Made by a program: the position numbers and the translations under genes. The notes beneath the pieces are model-generated. The model searched no databases and was not told the DNA's origin. It worked only from the letters and a program-made list of their open reading frames with translations. 64,000 bases of DNA from Chryseobacterium sp. (GTDB lineage: Bacteria > Bacteroidota > Bacteroidia > Flavobacteriales > Weeksellaceae): contig QFQW01000004.1 in assembly GCA_003248755.1 (NCBI GenBank), positions 17,741 through 81,740 on the forward strand, given 5' to 3'. This document shows positions 8,205 to 14,327 of the stretch, in pieces. Within the stretch, counting starts at the first letter, position 1, and each line of letters starts with the position of its first letter.

Positions 8205-10139
8205 TTAATTCTCTAATTGACTACCAAGATACTCCCATTCCTGCAAGGTCAAATCGAGTTCTTCCTTTGTTTTATTGTAAGTTTCCAAAATTTGTTCGGA
8301 AGGATTTTCTTTAGCAAAAGAAGCTTCGAATTCTTCGATTTTCAGCTCCAGTTCAGAGATTTTCTCTTCTACTTTTTTCAGTTTATTCTGGATGTTTTTC
8401 TGCTCTTTGCTGACAATGGTTGTGGATTGATTGTCAGTTGCTGGTTTTGATTCTTGAACCTTAGCTTTTGGAGCTTCAACCTCTTCTTTATGGAGTTTTG
8501 ACCTCTCTGCAGAGATTTCCCTTATGCTTTCTTTTTGTCTGTATTCCAAATATTCATCTATGTTTCCAAGGAATTCTTTCATTTTTCCATCACGGAATTC
8601 AAATATTTTATCGGACAAACCTTGCAGGAATTCACGGTCGTGAGAAATAACAATCAAAGTTCCTTCATATTTCTGAAGTGCTAATTTGATAATCTCCTTT
8701 GACTGAATATCCAGGTGGTTAGTCGGCTCATCCATAATCAATGTGTTGAACGGCCGAAGCAACAATTTACAAAGCGCCAGACGATTTCTCTCACCTCCGG
8801 AAAGAACTTTGGTTTTCTTCGTCACATCTTCACCTTGAAACAAGAAAGAACCCAAAAGATCACGAACTCTTGGTCTGGTTTCTTCTGTCGCAGAATCTTC
8901 TGCTTCCTGTAGAACAGTTTTATCCGGTGTCAAAACTTCTTCCTGATTTTGGGCAAAATAACCGATGCTCACGTTGTGACCAAGATTCCATTCTCCTGTA
9001 TAATCCTTGATATCGCCGGCAAGAATCTTTGCTAAAGTCGTTTTCCCTTGTCCGTTTTGTCCTAAAAGAGAGATTCTGTCACCACGTTCCACAAAGAAAT
9101 CGACATTATCAAAAATTTGCTTGTTCCCATAAGCTTTCCCCAGATTTTTAGCTTCGAAAATCACTTTTCCGGGCGTCACAGATGGTTGGAAACGAATATT
9201 GAATTTGGAAACATCTTCATTATCGATTTCGATTCTTTCGATTTTATCCAATTTTTTAATTAATGACTGGGCAAACGAAGCCTTGGTTGCACTCGCACGG
9301 AACTTGTTGATGTTGTCTTCCATCTGTTTGATTTCCGCATCTTGATTTTTCTTCGCCTGCGCTAGTTTTTCGCGACGTTCTTTTCTCAGTTCCAGATATT
9401 TGGAGTAGTTGGCTTTGTAATCCTCAATCTTTTTGTTGTTAACATCAAAAGTTCTGTTACAAATTGAAGTCATAAACTGTTTATCGTGACTTACCAAAAC
9501 AATAGAACCCGGATAATCTTTCAGGAAATCTTCCAGCCAAATGATAGATTCCATATCCAAGTGGTTGGTAGGCTCATCCAGAAGCATCAAATCGTTTTTC
9601 TGAAGAAGTAGTTTTGCCAACTCTATCCTCATTCTCCAACCTCCGGAAAATTCATCAGTAATTTTTTGGAAATCATCCGCTTTGAAACCTAGACCAAACA
9701 ATACTTTCTCAACATCGCCTTCCAAGTTGTACGCATCGTGATTCATCAGAAGGTCATTGAGTTCCGTCATTCTTACAATTAAATCAGAATAAGCATCACT
9801 TTCGTAATCGGTTCTTGTTGCCATCTGATGATTGACTTCCTCAAGCTCGTTTTTCATTGCATTGATTTGCTCATAAGCCTGCATCGTCTCGTCCCAAACG
9901 GTTCTTCCTTTTACAAAGTCTAAGTCCTGCTTTAGAAAACCAATTGTGATATTTCCTTCCGGAACAACGTTTCCTTCATAGAAATTGATTTCTCCGGAAA
10001 GGATTTTAAGAAGTGTGGATTTTCCGGCTCCATTCTTACCAACCAAGCCGATTTTATCATCTTTCTTGATGGTAAAATTAACGTCCCGGAAAAGATAATT
10101 TCCTGCATGATGTAATCCTAATCCTTGTGCCGATATCAT
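8205..10139 (-). CDS. ABC-F family ATPase (Uup/YheS-like translation factor)
   Basis: 644-residue soluble protein with two ABC ATPase domains and no membrane segments. Walker A motifs are GKNGAGKST (near residue 36) and GQNGQGKTT; signature motifs are SGGWRMRIEL and SGGERNRLAL; both Walker B regions end in DEPTNHLD. Between the domains lies the charged, helical P-site tRNA interaction linker typical of ABC-F proteins. The C-terminal ~100 residues are a Lys/Glu-rich coiled coil, as in Uup and YheS. The expected role is resolving stalled ribosomes. The subtype cannot be fixed by eye. It is monocistronic, with a TACTTTTG box upstream and a terminator downstream. Confidence 0.93.
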   Translation of the reverse strand: MISAQGLGLHHAGNYLFRDVNFTIKKDDKIGLVGKNGAGKSTLLKILSGEINFYEGNVVPEGNITIGFLKQDLDFVKGRTVWDETMQAYEQINAMKNELEEVNHQMATRTDYESDAYSDLIVRMTELNDLLMNHDAYNLEGDVEKVLFGLGFKADDFQKITDEFSGGWRMRIELAKLLLQKNDLMLLDEPTNHLDMESIIWLEDFLKDYPGSIVLVSHDKQFMTSICNRTFDVNNKKIEDYKANYSKYLELRKERREKLAQAKKNQDAEIKQMEDNINKFRASATKASFAQSLIKKLDKIERIEIDNEDVSKFNIRFQPSVTPGKVIFEAKNLGKAYGNKQIFDNVDFFVERGDRISLLGQNGQGKTTLAKILAGDIKDYTGEWNLGHNVSIGYFAQNQEEVLTPDKTVLQEAEDSATEETRPRVRDLLGSFLFQGEDVTKKTKVLSGGERNRLALCKLLLRPFNTLIMDEPTNHLDIQSKEIIKLALQKYEGTLIVISHDREFLQGLSDKIFEFRDGKMKEFLGNIDEYLEYRQKESIREISAERSKLHKEEVEAPKAKVQESKPATDNQSTTIVSKEQKNIQNKLKKVEEKISELELKIEEFEASFAKENPSEQILETYNKTKEELDLTLQEWEYLGSQLEN

Positions 10140-10165
10140 TGTTGTCTGTTTAAAATTTCAATTTG

Positions 10166-10173
10166 CAAAAGTA
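10166..10173 (-). promoter_or_regulatory. -7 promoter box for the ABC-F gene
   Basis: Minus-strand TACTTTTG matches the Bacteroidota TAnnTTTG consensus and lies 26 bases upstream of the ABC-F ATG. Confidence 0.6.
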
Positions 10174-10299
10174 GGGTTTAATTGAAGATGAATCAAGAGA
10201 AAAGAATTAAGATAAATTACAGTTAATAAAGAGATTGAAAAGTAGGGTTGGAGGGTTTGAAAATTGGAGAGTTAATGTGTTTTTTTGAATAATGTTGTT

Positions 10300-10395
10300 G
10301 GTTCTTATAGGGGTCGCTCCTACGGAGTTTGGTTTGTTTTTGCTTGATTTTGTTCTATTAACAGGTTGTCGCTCTGCGACTTTTTTTTGATTTAT
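10300..10395. repeat. Repeat-like element with GTCGCTC inverted motifs
   Basis: The segment holds GGGGTCGCTCCTACGGAG near the start and TTGTCGCTCTGCGAC followed by eight T near the end, separated by T-rich sequence. It looks like a mobile short element of the kind seen in related genomes, but only one copy is present in this window. The surrounding gap (10174-10675) contains no credible gene. Confidence 0.4.
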
Positions 10396-10471
10396 GTTTA
10401 AGTTATTTAGAAATGAACTATAAATTTTAAAATATCGATTGAATGATAAATCGTGTTTTGGTTTTGAATCT

Positions 10472-10576
10472 GCAGCCCGATTTGAGCGGAAATCCTTTTT
10501 ACGCAACGCAGTGGAGTAAAAAGATTGGGAGTCCTTCGACAGGCTCAGGATAAACTATACGTGGATAAAGCTGCCC
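10472..10576. repeat. Palindromic element R1, inverted copy with an inserted motif
   Basis: Read on the minus strand it runs GGGCAGCTTTATCC, then a segment with TTTATCCTGAGCCTGTCGAA, a T-rich/A-rich hairpin (CTTTTTAC ... GTAAAAAG), GGATTTCCGCT and TCGGGCTGC. It is the reverse orientation of the elements near 20.1 and 54.8 kb. It shares the extra TATCCTGAGC segment with the copy at 30.5 kb. Confidence 0.7.
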
Positions 10577-10591
10577 AAATAAATAATGTTG

Positions 10592-10617
10592 AAAGGCTTC
10601 GAGAGTCTTAGCCTGAT
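10592..10617 (+). repeat. Short repeat R2 (AAAGGCTTCGAGAG type)
   Basis: AAAGGCTTCGAGAGTCTTAG followed by CCTGAT. Other copies are at 30643-30669, 53804-53831 (inverted) and, as coding sequence, in murB at 42856-42896. Confidence 0.65.
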
Positions 10618-10675
10618 ATTTTTCAAATCCAGAAAAACCATCAACTAACAACAATAAACTGTCAACCAAAAATAT

Positions 10676-10683
10676 TACCTTTG
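10676..10683 (+). promoter_or_regulatory. -7 promoter box for the deoxyhypusine-synthase-like gene
   Basis: TACCTTTG fits the TAnnTTTG consensus, 16 bases upstream of the ATG at 10700. Confidence 0.65.
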
Positions 10684-10699
10684 CAAAAATTTTTATAAA

Positions 10700-11674
10700 A
10701 TGAGTAAGCCGATTTCGGAATTTATAGAAAAGTATTATTTGCACTTCAATGCAGCAGCATTGGTAGACGCTTCCAAAGGTTATGTTGCACACCTGAAAGA
10801 TGGCGGCAAAATGATGGTAACATTGGCTGGAGCTATGTCAACAGCGGAGCTTGGGAAAATCTTTGCTGAAATGATTCGTCAGGATAAAGTGGATTTTATC
10901 TCTTGTACCGGAGCAAACCTTGAAGAAGACCTTATGAATCTTGTTGCGCACTCTCACTACGAAAGAGTTCCGCATTACAGAGACCTTACGCCACAGGAAG
11001 AATGGGCGCTTTTGGAAAGAGGGTTGAACAGGGTTACTGATACTTGTATTCCGGAAGAGGAAGCTTTCAGAAGATTGCAGAAACATATCTACGAAATCTG
11101 GAAAGATGCTGATAATAAAGGTGAAAGATATTTCCCACACGAATATATGTACAAAATGATTCTTTCAGGCGTTCTTGAGCAGTATTACGAAATCCCGAGA
11201 GAAAACTCATGGATGATCGCAGCGGCTGAAAAGAATTTGCCAATCGTAGTTCCGGGATGGGAAGATTCTACAATGGGTAATATTTTCGCTTCATACTGTA
11301 TCAAAGGCGATCTGAAGTTCTCTACAATGAAATCCGGAATCGAATATATGGCTTATCTGGCTGATTGGTACACGAAAAATTCAGGTGGAAAAGGCGTTGG
11401 ATTCTTCCAAATTGGTGGAGGAATTGCAGGCGATTTCCCAATCTGTGTTGTTCCAATGCTGTATCAGGATATGGAAATGCACGATATCCCATTCTGGTCT
11501 TATTTCTGTCAGATTTCTGATTCTACAACATCTTACGGTTCCTATTCCGGAGCTGTTCCGAATGAGAAGATCACTTGGGGAAAACTGGATATCACAACAC
11601 CAAAATATATCGTTGAAAGTGATGCGACAATCTGTGCGCCATTGATGTTCTCTTATATTTTGGAAAATTCTTAA
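10700..11674 (+). CDS. Deoxyhypusine-synthase-like protein lacking the catalytic lysine
   Basis: 324-residue NAD-binding protein of the deoxyhypusine/homospermidine synthase fold. The NAD site region (VTLAGAMSTAELGK; ISCTGANLEEDL) and the C-terminal block (SYGSYSGAVPNEKITWGKL) align with eukaryotic enzymes. In those, a lysine follows a GGG triplet and carries the aminobutyl group; here the segment is GGGIAGDFPI, so that position is Gly244. Bacteria have no eIF5A to modify, so a polyamine-related or other NAD-dependent reaction is more likely than deoxyhypusine synthesis. The gene is alone between its own promoter and terminator. Confidence 0.88.
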   Translation: MSKPISEFIEKYYLHFNAAALVDASKGYVAHLKDGGKMMVTLAGAMSTAELGKIFAEMIRQDKVDFISCTGANLEEDLMNLVAHSHYERVPHYRDLTPQEEWALLERGLNRVTDTCIPEEEAFRRLQKHIYEIWKDADNKGERYFPHEYMYKMILSGVLEQYYEIPRENSWMIAAAEKNLPIVVPGWEDSTMGNIFASYCIKGDLKFSTMKSGIEYMAYLADWYTKNSGGKGVGFFQIGGGIAGDFPICVVPMLYQDMEMHDIPFWSYFCQISDSTTSYGSYSGAVPNEKITWGKLDITTPKYIVESDATICAPLMFSYILENS

Positions 11675-11698
11675 TAGAATTCAAATTAATTATACTTT

Positions 11699-11731
11699 AA
11701 AAGGCTTATCTATTAAGCCTTTTATTTTTTT
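11699..11731 (+). terminator. Rho-independent terminator after the deoxyhypusine-synthase-like gene
   Basis: Stem AAAAGGCTTA / TAAGCCTTTT followed by ATTTTTTT, 24 bases beyond the stop codon and just before the next gene. Confidence 0.88.
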
Positions 11732-11736
11732 ATAAT

Positions 11737-12828
11737 TTGGAAAATTTTCAGAAAAATAAATTTGATGCTTTAACCGGAATGCGTGCCATTGCGGCGATTA
11801 TGGTTTTTGTTTATCATAATCGGAAATACTGGCGCAATGATTTGCCATTTGTAATAATGCGTTTCATTAGCGAATGGCATATTGGAGTGACTGTTTTTTT
11901 TGTTTTGAGTGGATTTTTATTAGCTTATAGATATGAAGAAAAACCTTTAGAATCCAAAAAATCTTATCTTAAATATATTCTGCTGCGTATTGCAAGAATT
12001 TTTCCTTTATATTGGATTTTGTTGAGCTGTTATTTTTTTGATACGGCTTATTCCAAAAATGTAGATACTTATTTTTTGCAGTATTCTCTTTTTTATTCTT
12101 TGTTTGAAAGTTATTCTGTTTCGGGGATTGTTCAGGCTTGGTCGCTCACAGTAGAGTTTTTGTTTTATCTCTTATCTCCTTTTTTATTTTTATTATTAAG
12201 GAAAAGCTGGAAATATAGCATTCTTTTTCTAGTTGGGTTTTTCTTTGCAGGCTGGGGAATTGGATATAGTCTTCACGAATTTAATGGAAATCCGAAAGGA
12301 TTTTTATATCCTTTGAAGTTTCTGATTAGAAGTACGTTTTTCGGACGCAGTCTGGAGTTTTTCTTTGGAATGCTGTTGGCGTACCTTATGAAAAATGAAA
12401 AAGGATTTCTGTTTTTAAATAGGCTCAAAAAACCAACACTTTTGGGTGGAATATCTATTTTGATATTAATCATTTCGATTGCATTTTTTGCGAGAAATAA
12501 TTTCGTTCACGGTGTGGAAAAGTGGCAAGGCAGGCTAATTCACGAGCTGTTTCTGCCTGTTGCAATTGCTATTTTCTTTTGGGGGCTGATGACAGAAAAA
12601 ACTTGGGTTTCAAGAGCTCTTTCTACAAAATTATTTGTGCTGTTGGGAAATGCTTCTTTTGTATTTTATTTGATACATCTGAGTTATTTCAATATGAAAT
12701 TGAAGTCATACATTTATCTTCCCGACCATAATTTTGTTCTTCTTTGGATTTGCTCAATTATCATTTATCTTTTAATTGAGAAACCCTTGTATGAGCTTTG
12801 CAGGAAAATTATTTCTAGAATTAAATAA
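11737..12828 (+). CDS. Acyltransferase 3 family membrane protein (OafA/YrhL-like)
   Basis: 363-residue integral membrane acyltransferase with about ten hydrophobic segments. The N-terminus FDALTGMRAIAAIMVFVYH holds the family's conserved Arg and His. These enzymes move acetyl or other acyl groups onto exported sugars (O-antigen, peptidoglycan, exopolysaccharide). The start is a TTG at 11737: the next ATG (11779) would cut off the first conserved residues, and no ATG precedes it. The gene begins only six bases after the preceding terminator, so its promoter is either within that region or it depends on read-through. The substrate is unknown. Confidence 0.85.
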   Translation: MENFQKNKFDALTGMRAIAAIMVFVYHNRKYWRNDLPFVIMRFISEWHIGVTVFFVLSGFLLAYRYEEKPLESKKSYLKYILLRIARIFPLYWILLSCYFFDTAYSKNVDTYFLQYSLFYSLFESYSVSGIVQAWSLTVEFLFYLLSPFLFLLLRKSWKYSILFLVGFFFAGWGIGYSLHEFNGNPKGFLYPLKFLIRSTFFGRSLEFFFGMLLAYLMKNEKGFLFLNRLKKPTLLGGISILILIISIAFFARNNFVHGVEKWQGRLIHELFLPVAIAIFFWGLMTEKTWVSRALSTKLFVLLGNASFVFYLIHLSYFNMKLKSYIYLPDHNFVLLWICSIIIYLLIEKPLYELCRKIISRIK

Positions 12829-12883
12829 GTGCGGTTCGGATTTAAGATTAATCAAATTTGATTACAGAATTAAACATAAGAAG

Positions 12884-12917
12884 AAAGCGTTCAATATTTG
12901 AACGCTTTTTTATTTTT
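12884..12917. terminator. Bidirectional terminator between convergent units
   Basis: Stem AAAGCGTTCAA / TTGAACGCTTT with a three-base loop, T-run on the plus side and TTTCTTCTT on the minus side. It serves the acyltransferase gene (plus) and the small 48-codon gene (minus). Confidence 0.85.
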
Positions 12918-12930
12918 AAATATTTGATAA

Positions 12931-13077
12931 TTAATCTAAAGAATTAATTAAAACTATATATCTGTAACCAAAAATAGCTTTTTGGAATTTGTTAAGTTTT
13001 GTAAAGTCTCTTTTGCTGTACTTTGGCAAAACTGCGACGTTTATTTTGTTCAGTAATCTGAAAAATGCTTTTCTCAT
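12931..13077 (-). CDS. Conserved 48-residue small basic protein
   Basis: ATG at 13077 opens a 48-codon frame ending in TAA at 12931-12933. The product starts MRKAFFRLLNKINVAVLPKY and ends FGYRYIVLINSLD. It is strongly basic at the N-terminus with one amphipathic region. It matches, from memory, a family of ~48-residue flavobacterial proteins with the pattern K-x-L-LP-Y-SK ... AI-G-R-YV-N-LD that are often labelled SsrA-binding protein without evidence. Codon use is gene-like and it sits between the DUF493 gene and a good terminator. Its function is unknown. Such a short gene is easily missed by automatic callers. Confidence 0.72.
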   Translation of the reverse strand: MRKAFFRLLNKINVAVLPKYSKRDFTKLNKFQKAIFGYRYIVLINSLD

Positions 13078-13120
13078 AACTTCAAATTTGATTTTAAAAT
13101 ACAAGTTTCAAACCAAAAAA

Positions 13121-13426
13121 TTAAAGCATCATTACACCCTCTATTTCTGCTACTTTTTTATAGATGTTAATGACTTGGTCTGCGTCTAATACAAAACAAT
13201 CTATAGAAACCGATGTGTATTTTCCGGTTGAACTTTCTTTGTTGGATAAAGTGTATTTCAAATTATCAAATACTCTTAATATTTCTGTTATTTTTTCAGA
13301 ATCACTTGTTACAATGAATTTGAAAAGGTATTCTTCAGGGAAATTATGTTGTTCTTCCAGTTTCTCTTTTAATGATTTGTAAAAATCTTCGGGATTGGTA
13401 TGTTTGCTTTCTATAATATCTGCCAT
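13121..13426 (-). CDS. DUF493 (YbeD-like) family protein
   Basis: 101-residue protein that fits the DUF493/YbeD ferredoxin-like alpha/beta fold: a conserved FPEEYLFKFIV strand at ~35-45, a following helix, and YTSVSIDCFVLDADQVINIY near the end. YbeD-type proteins are small ACT-like domains of uncertain regulatory role. ATG at 13426 (MADIIESKHTN) is chosen because the longer open frame overlaps the ferritin terminator and lacks family resemblance. It follows the ferritin gene but is separated from it by a terminator, so it may have its own promoter or depend on read-through. Confidence 0.82.
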   Translation of the reverse strand: MADIIESKHTNPEDFYKSLKEKLEEQHNFPEEYLFKFIVTSDSEKITEILRVFDNLKYTLSNKESSTGKYTSVSIDCFVLDADQVINIYKKVAEIEGVMML

Positions 13427-13442
13427 TTTATTTTGAATATAA

Positions 13443-13472
13443 ATTAAAAAGTCTCCGCAAAAACGGAGACCA
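13443..13472 (-). terminator. Rho-independent terminator of the ferritin gene
   Basis: Minus-strand stem GTCTCCG / CGGAGAC with a six-base loop and five T, 25 bases after the ferritin stop codon. Confidence 0.85.
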
Positions 13473-13496
13473 AAGTTAGTGATATTTATTTTGTTT

Positions 13497-14051
13497 TTAA
13501 GACGGGTTGTCTGCGGTGGCTTCTTGTGGTAAAGAAACTTCATCGGCTGCAGCTTCCAGAGCTTTGTCCAAGGCAAATAAAGATTCATCGGTTGCTCTGT
13601 CTCCACCAGCAATTTTTAATTTATCAATTAATTCGAGAGCTAATTTTTCTTCCTCAATCTGTTCTTTCACAAACCATTGCATGAAATTCCAAGTTGCCCA
13701 ATCTTTTTCCTGAAAAGCTAAATCAACAAGATTGTATATAGATGTGGTGTTATCAACCTCGTGTTGGAAAACTTTATTAAAACAGTCTGTCAAGCTTTGA
13801 GGGTTTTCCGGAGGAGCAGGGATTGCTTCTACTTTAGCTTCACCACCCCGGTCTAGAATATATCGCATAAACTTTATCATATGATTTCTTTCCTCTTGAG
13901 AATGTCTGTAGAGGAAATTAGCAATCCCTCCATAACCTTTTACATCTGCCCAACAACCGTAAGACAAGAATATTTGAGAAGCATGATTTTCTTTTGTCAT
14001 TTGCTTGATTAATGCGGATTGCATTTGTGTTGAAAGTCTGTTGGTGTTCAT
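13497..14051 (-). CDS. ftnA: Non-haem ferritin
   Basis: 184-residue four-helix-bundle iron storage protein. Ferroxidase ligands are recognisable: Glu in MTKENHASQIFLSY, the EERNHMIKFM pair at ~53-62, and a downstream Glu in VKEQIEEEKLALELI. There is no haem-binding Met pattern of bacterioferritin. The C-terminus has an extension rich in Ala, Glu and Asp beyond the usual ~165 residues. Fe(II) is oxidised and stored in a 24-mer in the cytosol. The 276 bp upstream (14052-14327) are very A/T-rich and shared with the divergent SusC gene. Confidence 0.92.
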   Translation of the reverse strand: MNTNRLSTQMQSALIKQMTKENHASQIFLSYGCWADVKGYGGIANFLYRHSQEERNHMIKFMRYILDRGGEAKVEAIPAPPENPQSLTDCFNKVFQHEVDNTTSIYNLVDLAFQEKDWATWNFMQWFVKEQIEEEKLALELIDKLKIAGGDRATDESLFALDKALEAAADEVSLPQEATADNPS

Positions 14052-14289
14052 AATATTGTATTTAAGTGATTTTGTTCTTTTTTATTGTCTTAATGTGAAG
14101 CAATATAATAGCTCATTTTGAGTGATTAAAACTTCGATTATGTTAAATAGACAAATACTGAGCCAAAATTTGGGGATTGTTTTTTGATGCTTTTCATATA
14201 AAAAATGTTTTTTTTTATTTTTAATTATTTGATATTCAGTTATATGTGTTTATTTTAGTATTTATTAACATTGTGTTAATAAAAATATT

Positions 14290-14297
14290 TATATTCG
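14290..14297 (+). promoter_or_regulatory. -7 promoter box for the SusC gene
   Basis: TATATTCG (TAnnTTYG) lies 30 bases upstream of the ATG, with a TTG about 17 bases further upstream (14271-14273) as a possible -33 element. The rest of the 276 bp gap is A/T-rich without other structure I can support. Confidence 0.55.
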
Positions 14298-14327
14298 GAG
14301 AATAAGAAAATAATACATAAGAATATT

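Noticed and set aside
10207..10560. Two minus-strand frames of ~100 codons in the repeat-rich gap
   Set aside because: They run through the R1-type repeat and have no family pattern; judged non-coding.
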